Shown: positions 1 to 7,333 of the stretch, piece by piece
Numbering within the stretch: position 1 is the stretch's first letter
Layout of the letters: the number at the start of each line of letters is the position of its first letter
Assembly: GCA_947628125.1 (NCBI GenBank)
Contig: CANQYR010000004.1
Coordinates: forward strand, 1-22,156
From: an uncultured Bacilli bacterium
GTDB taxonomy: Bacteria > Bacillota_I > Bacilli_A > RF39 > UBA660
Length of the DNA: 22,156 bases
Direction: 5' to 3'
Position numbers and translations under genes: made by a program
The notes under the pieces: generated by a model
What the model was told of the DNA's origin: nothing
Databases searched by the model: none
Seen by the model: the letters and a program-made list of their open reading frames with translations, nothing else

Positions 1-153
1 GAGACTGATATAGTCAATCTCTAATATCATTATTACCATAGATTGGTAACTTTACACAAAGTTTTTTACACTCTCTAGATTTTGGTAGTTGGTTGGTAGT
101 TGAAAGCATTATTTTATAAAAATCAAAAATTACAAAGCCCCATAATTTCAAGC
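1..153. other. non-coding left edge, small inverted repeats
   Basis: No supported gene. There is a short near-palindrome at 1-21 (GAGACTGA / TCAATCTC), an inverted repeat TTACCA/TGGTAA at 33-49, and a direct repeat of TTGGTAGTTG near 83-102. The stretch is cut by the window edge, so its role cannot be judged. Confidence 0.4.
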
Positions 154-186
154 AAAAAACAAAAATGAGCCAGCTTTCGCTGACTC
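154..186 (-). terminator. intrinsic terminator (recG / small RNA 1)
   Basis: On the minus strand an 8-bp stem, GAGTCAGC/GCTGGCTC with one G-T pair, closes a GAAA tetraloop (167-186). The tail is A-TTTTT-G-TTTTTT (154-166). It would end both the small RNA and recG read-through. Confidence 0.85.
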
Positions 187-259
187 TTCAGGGGGTTTGT
201 TGATTCACTCTCATTAAAGGTCGTGATCATGAATCAGCGTAGCGTTTATAGCTACGCTA
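154..259 (-). ncRNA. candidate small RNA 1 (three hairpins, C-rich linker)
   Basis: Read on the minus strand, the predicted start near 258-259 coincides with a perfect 8-bp hairpin (arms 251-258 and 236-243, 7-nt loop). A second 7-bp stem follows (arms 230-236 and 201-207, TGATTCA/TGAATCA). Next comes a linker with an unpaired CCCCC (191-195), then a terminator stem (167-186). The whole unit is about 105 nt and has no convincing reading frame. I do not recognise it as 6S, SRP, tmRNA or a known riboswitch. The C-rich linker resembles the seed regions of Gram-positive regulatory RNAs such as RsaE/RoxS, which pair with Shine-Dalgarno sequences; that role is inference. It could instead be a structured 3' end of the recG message. 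Confidence 0.5.
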
Positions 260-264
260 TATAC

Positions 265-293
265 AAAATATAATAAAATAATAAATTTGTCAA
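265..293 (-). promoter_or_regulatory. promoter of candidate small RNA 1
   Basis: On the minus strand, TTGACA (288-293) is followed by a 17-bp spacer and TATTTT (265-270). The -35 box overlaps the recG stop codon (290-292). The predicted start, about 7 nt past the -10, falls at the base of the first hairpin of the RNA. Confidence 0.55.
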
Positions 294-2275
294 TTATTAA
301 ATTTCATTTCATCAATAATTTTTTGATAGCTTGTCACTTTTTGATATTCTTTTGTTGTTATCCATGTCTTCACATCTTCTAAAGCTCTTTTTAAAATATC
401 TTGATCTTTTCTTAGATCAGCTAATTGAAAAGTCATATCACCACTTTGTTTTTCACCAAATAAGTCCCCTTCGCCCCTAAATTCAAAATCCTTTTCACTG
501 ATATAAAAACCATCGGTACTTTCTTCTAAAACTTGTAAACGCTTTATATCTTGGTTACAAATTAAATAACAATAACTTTGGATGTTACTTCTTCCTACTC
601 TACCTCTTAATTGATGTAAAGTGGCAAGGCCAAAACGTTCCGCATTAAAAATTATTATAGTTGATGCACTTGGAACATCTACGCCGACTTCAATAACGGT
701 TGTCGAGATTAAGATTTTAGTTTTACCTTCTTTAAAATTATTCATTATTTCATCTTTTTCAGCATTTTTTAATTTGCCATGTAATATTTCAATTGGCACT
801 TTATGTTGAAAAGCTTCACTAAATTTTTCTTTTAAAATCCCTACTGTTTTTAAGGGCATTTCTTCATTTTCTAAAATCATCGGAGCCACGACATATATTT
901 GATGATTTTGTTTGATTTCTTCTAAAACATGATATAAGACTTCCTTTAATTCACTTTCTTTTTTGACTTTGGTAATTACTTCTTTTCTACCTTGTGGTTT
1001 TTCTTTAATAAAGGTTTTATCCATATCACCATATATCATTAAGGCATAAGTTCTAGGTATTGGGGTGGCACTCATAAATAAAACGTCCGGTTTTATAGCT
1101 TTTTGTTGCAGTATATTACGCTGGTTAACACCAAAACGATGTTGTTCATCTGTTATTACAAATCCTAATTTAGGGAACTTTAAGTTTTCATTTAATATTG
1201 CATGGGTACCAATTAATATGTCTACTTCATTATTTGCTACTTTGGTAATTACTTTGTTTTTTTCTTTTTTAGACATGCTGCCTATTAATAATTCAATTTT
1301 AATATTATAATTTTCCAAAATTTTTATGATTGTGTTGTAATGCTGATTAGCTAATATTTCTGTAGGCGCCATGAAAGCCGATTGATAACCTGCTAGAAAG
1401 TTTGCATACATTAAGGCAATGGCAACAATAGTTTTACCACTTCCTACATCACCTAATAGTAATCTATTCATGGTTTTTTTGGTAGTAAAATCTTTAATTC
1501 CAGCATCTATTCCTTTTTTTTGATCGTTTGTTAAAGTAAATGGTAGATTATTGATAAAAGCTTCTATTTTATCCATGTTTATGTCTTTTATTATTGCTTC
1601 ATTATCATTTTTTTGTTGTTTTAAATATTGTACTTTAAATAAAAATAAAAATAGTTCTTCATATATAAGACGGTTTTTGGCTGAATATATTTCTTGTTCA
1701 TTCATTGGTTTGTGTAAAATTTTAATTGCTTCTTTTTTGGATGGGAAGTTATATTTTTCTATATATTCTTTGGGGATATAATCATCTAAAACTACATCTT
1801 CATTTAAAGCTTCATTTAGCCAATTTGTTAACATATAAGGTTTAACGTTTTTGATGCTATGATAAATAGGAATAATTTCGGTTTTAGTTAATATGCCAAA
1901 GCGAATATTACTTGCCACTAAAACGCGTTTGTGAGGATCAAATTTTCCGGTTACAATTATTTGTTTGCCGGGTTTTAAATTAGGTTTTAAAAAGGCACGA
2001 TTATAAATGATGATTGTAAATACTAACCCATTTGCTTCAGCTTTTATTCTTAAAATGTTTAAGTTTCTTTTTAGATAGGTAGCTTTACTTGTTTGAATAA
2101 CTGTAGCATTAATATTGATGGTTTCATCTTTATTTGCATAAGGTAATTGGGCTGGTTTTTCAATTTCGTAACGATAAGGATAGTATGTTAGTAATGATTC
2201 TATATTATATATTCCAGCTTTATATAAATAGGTAATACTTTTCTCACCTATTTTGTTTAAATTTTGTAAATCCAT
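290..2275 (-). CDS. recG: ATP-dependent DNA helicase RecG
   Basis: RecG is a superfamily 2 helicase that remodels stalled replication forks and Holliday junctions. From the chosen start, the N-terminal wedge/OB region spans roughly residues 1-235. It is followed by Walker A GDVGSGKT (275-282), the DEQH box (376-379), SATPIPRT (402-409) and a helicase C domain with HQLRGRVGRS. The C-terminal FRGEGDLFGEKQSG stretch is the TRG region used for translocation. At about 661 aa it is close to the usual 670-690. The frame opens with three extra codons at 2284, but the AAGG lies directly against that ATG and 9 nt before the ATG at 2275, so 2275 is the likelier start. It has its own promoter and is flanked on both sides by candidate small RNAs on the same strand. 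Confidence 0.97.
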   Translation of the reverse strand: MDLQNLNKIGEKSITYLYKAGIYNIESLLTYYPYRYEIEKPAQLPYANKDETININATVIQTSKATYLKRNLNILRIKAEANGLVFTIIIYNRAFLKPNLKPGKQIIVTGKFDPHKRVLVASNIRFGILTKTEIIPIYHSIKNVKPYMLTNWLNEALNEDVVLDDYIPKEYIEKYNFPSKKEAIKILHKPMNEQEIYSAKNRLIYEELFLFLFKVQYLKQQKNDNEAIIKDINMDKIEAFINNLPFTLTNDQKKGIDAGIKDFTTKKTMNRLLLGDVGSGKTIVAIALMYANFLAGYQSAFMAPTEILANQHYNTIIKILENYNIKIELLIGSMSKKEKNKVITKVANNEVDILIGTHAILNENLKFPKLGFVITDEQHRFGVNQRNILQQKAIKPDVLFMSATPIPRTYALMIYGDMDKTFIKEKPQGRKEVITKVKKESELKEVLYHVLEEIKQNHQIYVVAPMILENEEMPLKTVGILKEKFSEAFQHKVPIEILHGKLKNAEKDEIMNNFKEGKTKILISTTVIEVGVDVPSASTIIIFNAERFGLATLHQLRGRVGRSNIQSYCYLICNQDIKRLQVLEESTDGFYISEKDFEFRGEGDLFGEKQSGDMTFQLADLRKDQDILKRALEDVKTWITTKEYQKVTSYQKIIDEMKFNN

Positions 2276-2297
2276 ATGCATCATCCTTGTTAAATTA

Positions 2298-2326
2298 ATT
2301 TTATCAAAAAATATTTAAAAATACAA
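2298..2326 (-). promoter_or_regulatory. recG promoter
   Basis: On the minus strand, TTGTAT (2321-2326), a 17-bp spacer and TAAAAT (2298-2303) preceded by TGA (extended -10). The -35 lies in the T-tract of the upstream terminator, so recG appears to be restarted separately from the RNA unit before it. Confidence 0.5.
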
Positions 2327-2363
2327 AAAAATAAAAAAAGAGTAGCCATCTGTTGATGACTAC
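2325..2363 (-). terminator. intrinsic terminator (HD operon / small RNA 2)
   Basis: A 9-bp stem GTAGTCATC/GATGGCTAC with an AACA loop (2342-2363) is followed on the minus strand by a tract of 14 T in 15 nt (2325-2339). It ends small RNA 2 and, since no other hairpin lies between, also the HD-domain gene. Confidence 0.85.
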
Positions 2364-2428
2364 TAAAAGAATAAAAAGGGGTTGACTAGTGTGATACTAG
2401 CACCAATTCGCCTTTAAGTGAATTGGTA
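2325..2428 (-). ncRNA. candidate small RNA 2 (three hairpins, C-rich linker)
   Basis: The predicted start near 2427 is the first base of a perfect 8-bp hairpin, ACCAATTC/GAATTGGT (arms 2420-2427 and 2402-2409). A 5-bp stem CTAGT/ACTAG follows (2386-2400), then an unpaired CCCC plus U-rich linker (2364-2381), then the terminator. The unit is about 100 nt with no reading frame. Its order of parts matches the RNA on the other side of recG: a hairpin at the start, a second stem, a C-run, a terminator. A free-standing regulatory RNA is the simplest reading. A leader that attenuates recG is possible, but recG has its own promoter past the terminator. Confidence 0.55.
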
Positions 2429-2434
2429 GTTTAT

Positions 2435-2463
2435 ATACTAAACGATTTGCTTTTGTTTGTCAA
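2435..2463 (-). promoter_or_regulatory. promoter of candidate small RNA 2
   Basis: On the minus strand, a perfect TTGACA (2458-2463), exactly 17 bp, then TAGTAT (2435-2440). It is among the best promoter matches in the window, and it sits between the HD gene stop and the terminator with no CDS to drive. Confidence 0.7.
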
Positions 2464-2506
2464 CTTTTTTTTATAATTTTTTTACATTTTTTTTATTTAA
2501 ATTTAC

Positions 2507-4228
2507 CTATTTTAATTTATTAGAGATATCTAAAGATTGTAAAGCTTCGGTAAATTCTTTTTTTGTCACTTTAATATTGTCTATATAGTAAGTATTATCA
2601 GTGTTATTAAAGTCAATTTCATAGTATTGATTGTTATTATCTAAGTATATGGATGCTTTGTTGGTCTTTTTATTGATTGTTATTTTTATTTTGCCATTTT
2701 CATCTTTGAGGCTAACATAGTCATTTATAATGTTGATAATTAAATTGCTATAAATATTTAAACATGCTTCGTAGTTTTTGATTAAAAATTCAATTGTGTC
2801 TAAGTTTTGTAAATCATAATATTGTTTATGATTACCCTTTTTAATTATTGAATATTTAGCAAGGTAAATATCTTTAGAAATGGTAAGCATAGGTAACTTA
2901 AATTTTTCTGCTAATAAATTGGCGTTTTCTTCATCGGATTTTGAGCATGGTTTTAAAAGAAATACACCCAGCATTTTGGTTTTTTGGGCATCTAGTGTTA
3001 GATCACTATAAACGCTTTTATTAGGCTGTATTATAACGTCTTTATTTGCTAAAATGTTTTCTTTGATCATTAAGTTTTCAATTTCATTAGGTAGATAAAG
3101 AGGCGAAACATAAGATTTGCTATAAAGTTTGCTACCATTTGTTGTTGTATTAGTATAAAAATATTTTTTACTTATGTTTCCTTGGTTATTATCACATAAT
3201 GTATTACTATCACTTGGAAAAATGGATAGAAGATTATCTTTATTTATATCACAAATAAGGCCATAATTAATTTTGTTAAATGTCCCCATGTGTTTGTCTG
3301 TTATATAAGATGCTGAGATAAATTCTTTATTTTTAAAGTCATATTTTGCGATGCTTGTTGTTGGTGAGGTAACAACAAAGTGAAAGTCCATACCTTCTTG
3401 ATATTCATTAACATTAGTTAAATTGGTTTGCCAAACTTTAGCAAAATAAGGTAATATTTTATTTTCAATGTCCCTTATATCTTTATATGAGTAATTAGTT
3501 ATTTTTTTAAGTTCTAGCTGAATTTTTTTTAGGGTAATATAATCATCTTTGGTAAGGATAAAACGGCATTGTCTTAAAAGTATATTAATGCTTTGAATTA
3601 TGTTTATTATAATATCGTCCATATTGTCCTCCTTTAAAAAAAATTGGTTTATATTACTGGCAAAGAAAATTAGTTTTTGGGAATTTTCAAGATGTAATTT
3701 TTGAATGTTAAAGTAAAAGGTTTTAAAGCGAAATAGGTCTAATGTATCCGCATCTTTTAGTATTTTTAAGAAAAGCTGATTTTGGCCCTTAGCTTTTAAA
3801 TTATTATTAGTAAAAATGGATTGGTCAAAGATGTTTTGATTATGACCGTATATTAAGGCTTTTACTAATAATAAGTGCTCTTCATTTTGGTAAAACTCTT
3901 GATTTTTTAGGATATCACTAGCAATTAGTGAGCTTACATAATTATGGTTATCATCGTAAATATCCGATACACGACCAATGTCATGTAAAAGCGCGGCATC
4001 TAGTAAAATTTTTTGGCTTGCTATATCTAAGTTATAAAAATTAGCAAGAAGAAAAGCAAAGATGCCAACTTTTAAAGCATGATTTTTGTTATGGTATTTA
4101 AAATTTGTATAAAGGTGGTCATTAATTAAATTAATGTTATTTTTTAAAAATTCTTCATTAGCCTTTAACAAATTTATAATTTTTTCTTTTGCAATTGTTT
4201 TAGATACTAGATAAGAACTATAATCCAT
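2507..4228 (-). CDS. HD-domain protein with uncharacterised C-terminal region
   Basis: The protein is 573 aa. The N-terminal part looks like an HD-superfamily phosphohydrolase fold: His50 in HNKNHALKVG, the HD pair His82-Asp83 in ALLHDIGR, further histidines at 95 and 119, and Asp139/Asp141 in ILKDADTLDLFRF. Such domains use two metals to cleave nucleotides or phosphoesters; the substrate here is unknown. The rest (about 260-573) has no motif I can name with certainty. It includes an ISASYI...YGLICDI stretch and PNEIENL that recall a domain common in Firmicute proteins and might be ADP-ribosyltransferase-like; this is speculative. No membrane segment or signal peptide is visible, so it is probably cytoplasmic. 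It is the third gene of an operon, 17 nt after its neighbour, with AAAGAAAGG as ribosome binding site. Confidence 0.8.
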   Translation of the reverse strand: MDYSSYLVSKTIAKEKIINLLKANEEFLKNNINLINDHLYTNFKYHNKNHALKVGIFAFLLANFYNLDIASQKILLDAALLHDIGRVSDIYDDNHNYVSSLIASDILKNQEFYQNEEHLLLVKALIYGHNQNIFDQSIFTNNNLKAKGQNQLFLKILKDADTLDLFRFKTFYFNIQKLHLENSQKLIFFASNINQFFLKEDNMDDIIINIIQSINILLRQCRFILTKDDYITLKKIQLELKKITNYSYKDIRDIENKILPYFAKVWQTNLTNVNEYQEGMDFHFVVTSPTTSIAKYDFKNKEFISASYITDKHMGTFNKINYGLICDINKDNLLSIFPSDSNTLCDNNQGNISKKYFYTNTTTNGSKLYSKSYVSPLYLPNEIENLMIKENILANKDVIIQPNKSVYSDLTLDAQKTKMLGVFLLKPCSKSDEENANLLAEKFKLPMLTISKDIYLAKYSIIKKGNHKQYYDLQNLDTIEFLIKNYEACLNIYSNLIINIINDYVSLKDENGKIKITINKKTNKASIYLDNNNQYYEIDFNNTDNTYYIDNIKVTKKEFTEALQSLDISNKLK

Positions 4229-4245
4229 ATAAACCTTTCTTTAAA

Positions 4246-4479
4246 TTATTTATTGGTAAAATGATAATAATAAAAGTCACTTATTTCTTCGGCAATAGCC
4301 ATTAATTCTTCGTCTTCTTCATCATCTAGTAAGAATAGTAATTCTTTTAAATCATGAAGGTTATTAAAAGGGATGTTGTTTTTATTTAAAATGTCTATTT
4401 GATGTTTGGTTAAGATGATGTTGTCATTTATTTTTTGATATTTATTTTCATCAATAATTTTATTAATTAAATTATCCAT
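4246..4479 (-). CDS. small acidic protein, function unknown
   Basis: This 77-aa protein has an Asp/Glu-rich stretch (DDEEDEELMAIAEEISDF, about residues 52-69) and ends in an aromatic cluster, YYYHFTNK. There is no signal peptide or membrane segment. Its ATG lies inside the end of the upstream membrane-peptide gene (8-bp overlap), which suggests translational coupling. It is followed 17 nt later by the HD-domain gene. I do not recognise the family. Its place in a coupled three-gene operon makes chance translation unlikely. Confidence 0.7.
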   Translation of the reverse strand: MDNLINKIIDENKYQKINDNIILTKHQIDILNKNNIPFNNLHDLKELLFLLDDEEDEELMAIAEEISDFYYYHFTNK

Positions 4480-4666
4480 TTTTGTTCATCACCGCCAGTA
4501 ATACAAATAAAATTAATATTACTATAAGTGCCCCAATTAAAATATTAAAAACACTTTGGGATACATATTGTAAGCAAAAATTTTCAATGTTTTGCCAAAT
4601 ATTTATGAAAAAATTTTTAATATCATTAAATATTTTTAATGCATCACCTTTTAATGTTAGTACCAT
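4472..4666 (-). CDS. small single-pass membrane protein
   Basis: The 64-aa product has a short N-terminal amphipathic part and one strong membrane segment (about residues 39-60, FNILIGALIVILILFVLL), ending in a short polar tail. TTAGGAG sits 8 nt before the ATG, and a TTGAAA-17-TATAAT promoter (4687-4715) lies directly upstream, so this is a real first gene of an operon and not a shadow. It overlaps the next gene by 8 bp. Function is unknown. It could anchor the acidic and HD-domain partners at the membrane, which is inference from operon structure only. Confidence 0.7.
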   Translation of the reverse strand: MVLTLKGDALKIFNDIKNFFINIWQNIENFCLQYVSQSVFNILIGALIVILILFVLLAVMNKNG

Positions 4667-4686
4667 ATGAACAACTCCTAAGTAGT

Positions 4687-4715
4687 ATTATATTATATGC
4701 TTGCAATTTTTTCAA
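4687..4715 (-). promoter_or_regulatory. promoter of the membrane peptide/HD operon
   Basis: On the minus strand, TTGAAA (4710-4715), a 17-bp spacer, TATAAT (4687-4692). It overlaps the divergent tRNA-His promoter, whose -35 lies at 4701-4706. Confidence 0.7.
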
Positions 4716-4729
4716 TGTTTTGTTACAAT
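4701..4729 (+). promoter_or_regulatory. tRNA-His promoter
   Basis: On the plus strand, TTGCAA (4701-4706), a 17-bp spacer, TACAAT (4724-4729), about 15 nt before the tRNA. Confidence 0.65.
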
Positions 4730-4744
4730 AGTTATGTTTTATAT

Positions 4745-4821
4745 GGCGGAATTGGTGAAGTGGTTAACACACCAGATTGTGGCTCTGGCATGCGTGGGTT
4801 CGATCCCCACATTTCGCCCCA
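4745..4821 (+). tRNA. tRNA-His (GTG)
   Basis: The anticodon loop TTGTGGC, closed by CCAGA/TCTGG, gives anticodon GTG. The acceptor stem is GCGGAAT/ATTTCGC. The extra 5' G at 4745 faces C73, which is the encoded G-1 that histidyl-tRNA synthetase requires. The T arm is GTGGG-TTCGATC-CCCAC. The 3' CCA is encoded (4819-4821). Confidence 0.95.
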
Positions 4822-4832
4822 TTAAAAAAATT

Positions 4833-4857
4833 AAGTTCGTAATGAACTTTTTTTTAT
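4833..4857. terminator. bidirectional terminator between tRNA-His and deacetylase gene
   Basis: A 6-bp stem AAGTTC/GAACTT with a 5-nt loop (4833-4849) is followed by a T-run on plus (4850-4855). On minus it is followed by AA and then TTTTTTT (4824-4830). It can end both converging transcripts. Confidence 0.7.
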
Positions 4858-6278
4858 TAATTCTTTATAGTATGCTCTACTCTTGGGCTTGTTAGGGATA
4901 AAGCTTTAAATGTATAGCCGTGAGCTAAGCCGTATTCAATTATTTGTTCAACTGCATTGACACTGTAGTTTTTGGTGTCATGTTGTAAGACTACGTATGT
5001 TTGATTATTGCCTAAAGAATTTATAACATTTTTGACTATTTGGGCGGTGTTTGTTGTCTCACCGGCATCACCACTTAAAACGTTCCAATCAAAATAACGA
5101 TAGCCTTTGGCTTGCAGGGCTTTGGAAAGATTGGTCATGATATGGGTTTGACCATCATAATTTTTGCTAATAGTATTAGAGCTACCACCAGGGAATCTTA
5201 CAATCATTGATTTGTAACCGGTTAAGTCTTCAACTTTTTTTTGAATTTTTTCTAAGTCAGCAAAGTAAGCATCCACGCTTTGATAAATTTGGCTGTAAGA
5301 GTGGCTATAACTATGTAAGCCAATGGTATGTCCTTCGTTGTAGGCTCTTGTTATCATGTCTTCATAGCCAATTGATGTTACTTGATTGGTAACAAAAAAG
5401 GTAGCTTTAATGTTATATTTTTTTAAAATGTCAAGTAATTTTCCGGTGTAGGCACTGGGGCCATCATCAAAGGTTAAGTATATATTTTTAGTGCTATTTT
5501 CTGAATAGTTTTGGTTTTGATAAACGTATATAGTTCTTGTTGTTTGAGCTTCTTGGCCAACTGAGTCTTTGACTTTGTAAGTTATTTGGTATTGACCTGT
5601 TTTTTTTAAGTCTAAGTTACTTTCGATGGTTATATTTAAATTTTCATCGCAATTGTCTGTTGCTTGGGCATTTTCTTCGTTATAATTACCATTTACGGGT
5701 ATGTATATTTCTTTTTTACCATTTAAAGTAATTACAGGTGGTTCGTCATCAATTTTTTTGGCATCTTTAAAGACTTTGGTTTCATTTCCGGATGAATCTT
5801 TAATGCTAAAAATTAATTTTTCTTTATCAGCTGTAATTTTGATTTGTTCTGATATGTCACCATCATAATCATCTATGGCCGATATATCATACGGCAGTAG
5901 TTTACCATTGGGGCAATATTTTAAATCTTCGGTTTTTATTTCTAATACTGGTGCTTGTTTATCCACTACTTTTACAATTTGTTCTTTTACTATTTCTTTG
6001 TCTTTATAGGAAAAAGTATATAAAACTTTATATTCTCCTAATTGGTTTGAATCAACATTTCCTTCATATTTTATTTCAACGTTATGGCAGGAAAAATAAT
6101 TACCATAGCAGATGTTATTTTTTTCGTCGTATTTTTCTTTGTATGATAGTAAGACTATTTGTTTAAAGTCTTTTATCATAAAATGTGGAACTGTTAAAAT
6201 AACTATAATAGTACTTAAACAAATAATGCCAACTAATAGAACAATAAGTTGCCATTTTTTTATATTTTTGATTGTCAT
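4857..6278 (-). CDS. membrane-anchored polysaccharide (peptidoglycan) deacetylase
   Basis: The 473-aa protein probably removes acetyl groups from wall GlcNAc or a related polymer outside the membrane. It starts with a membrane anchor (about residues 9-31). Immunoglobulin-like modules follow (about 35-252), including APVLEIK/PPVITLNG repeats of the DUF5011 type. The NodB homology domain (about 265-460) carries all five motifs: TFDDGPS (269-275), HSYSH (322-326, metal ligands), RFPGG (361-365), DWNV (397-400) and LQHD (431-434). Its catalytic set is therefore complete. PgdA-type enzymes of this build protect against lysozyme; substrate identity here is inferred. The ATG overlaps the stop of the upstream dehydrogenase gene (ATGA) and has no good ribosome binding site, so translation is probably coupled. 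Confidence 0.92.
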   Translation of the reverse strand: MTIKNIKKWQLIVLLVGIICLSTIIVILTVPHFMIKDFKQIVLLSYKEKYDEKNNICYGNYFSCHNVEIKYEGNVDSNQLGEYKVLYTFSYKDKEIVKEQIVKVVDKQAPVLEIKTEDLKYCPNGKLLPYDISAIDDYDGDISEQIKITADKEKLIFSIKDSSGNETKVFKDAKKIDDEPPVITLNGKKEIYIPVNGNYNEENAQATDNCDENLNITIESNLDLKKTGQYQITYKVKDSVGQEAQTTRTIYVYQNQNYSENSTKNIYLTFDDGPSAYTGKLLDILKKYNIKATFFVTNQVTSIGYEDMITRAYNEGHTIGLHSYSHSYSQIYQSVDAYFADLEKIQKKVEDLTGYKSMIVRFPGGSSNTISKNYDGQTHIMTNLSKALQAKGYRYFDWNVLSGDAGETTNTAQIVKNVINSLGNNQTYVVLQHDTKNYSVNAVEQIIEYGLAHGYTFKALSLTSPRVEHTIKN

Positions 6279-7333
6279 TTTTGATCAACAATATATTTTA
6301 CGGTGTCCATTTGACTGGTTGGAATAAAGCCTGGTTTTGATTTTACAACATCATTTAAGCGGTTTACAATGTCAGCACATGTTAGTTTTACGGTATCTGG
6401 TTTTTCATTTTTTACAGTAGTTGTTGGCTCACCATAAATTGTCCATTCATTGATATCTATTTCGTCTTTGGTGTATACTTTTCCTATGCATTCAACTTCA
6501 AAGAGGATATTTTCTTTTGTTGTGGCTTTTACAGTTGCATTCATTCCTCTTACCATGTTTTCTTCTAAGGTCATGTTTAATGTTTTAGAGTAAAGGCTTT
6601 CTTCGGTTAAAATTGGTGTGCATATTTGTTTTATGCTAGTAATGTGTAGGTTTAATTTATCAGCTAACCACCCTACTACATTCCACATATAGCTTGGAAA
6701 GAATTCTTTTTCCTTCATTTTTTTATTTCTTTCTTCTTCTGACATGTTGTTTTCATATTCTAACTCTTTAGCAAATTCTTCTTTGGTTAAAGAAACTTTA
6801 TGAGCTTTAGCTAAGGCAATGCCATAGTCTTCAACGTTATAAGATGATAAGCCTTTTATTTTGGTTATTTTATGACTTGATGAAGCAATATCACATATCA
6901 TGCTGCCCCAAAAAATGTCTTGATAGCCACAGCCGGTTATTGTTACATTGTTTGCTTTGGCTAATATGTCTAATTCATTAAATAAGACGGGGTTTGAATT
7001 GGCTGGATAAAAGGCCTCTTCACAAGTGGTAATGACATTTACGCCAGCTTTTAGGGATATTCTTGCGACATCTTCAATGTCGTTTAAAGTGCTTTGGGTA
7101 GTTATTATCGCAATGTCAGGTTTGGTTTCGATTAATAATTTTTCTAAGTTAGATACATGGTTTATGGTTATGTTTTTTAAGTCTGTTTCCATTACCGTGC
7201 CAATATCTTTACCTATTAATTCTTCGTTTATATCGACGGCTCCAACAATGGCACTATTTTTTTCATATACGTAGCGCATGATGTATTTACTCATTTTGCC
7301 ACAGCCAATTTGAAATACTTTTAATTTATTCAT
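6275..7333 (-). CDS. NAD(P)-dependent dehydrogenase, 2,4-diaminopentanoate dehydrogenase/DapB-like
   Basis: The 352-aa protein begins with a Rossmann motif (VFQIGCGKMSKYI, residues 6-18). It continues with the pattern of amino-acid dehydrogenases related to dihydrodipicolinate reductase: NLEKLLIETKPDIAI (62-76), then AGVNVITTCEEAFYP (96-110). In 2,4-diaminopentanoate dehydrogenases the next segment reads like GTGVNPGF; here it is GCGYQDIFWGSM (134-145), so the active site differs and the substrate is uncertain. It starts directly at the end of the ATPase gene, whose last codons supply its GGAGG ribosome binding site, and it overlaps the deacetylase by 4 bp. An amine or amino-acid redox role is likely; ornithine-type fermentation is only one option. 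Confidence 0.75.
   Translation of the reverse strand: MNKLKVFQIGCGKMSKYIMRYVYEKNSAIVGAVDINEELIGKDIGTVMETDLKNITINHVSNLEKLLIETKPDIAIITTQSTLNDIEDVARISLKAGVNVITTCEEAFYPANSNPVLFNELDILAKANNVTITGCGYQDIFWGSMICDIASSSHKITKIKGLSSYNVEDYGIALAKAHKVSLTKEEFAKELEYENNMSEEERNKKMKEKEFFPSYMWNVVGWLADKLNLHITSIKQICTPILTEESLYSKTLNMTLEENMVRGMNATVKATTKENILFEVECIGKVYTKDEIDINEWTIYGEPTTTVKNEKPDTVKLTCADIVNRLNDVVKSKPGFIPTSQMDTVKYIVDQK

Noticed and set aside
15..110. 31-codon minus-strand frame starting at ATG (108-110) after a TATAAA-like box
   Set aside because: No ribosome binding site, no recognisable protein, short and near the window edge; compatible with chance.
154..293. tracrRNA of a type II CRISPR system (hairpins ending in a terminator)
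   Set aside because: No CRISPR repeat, anti-repeat pairing or cas gene in the window.
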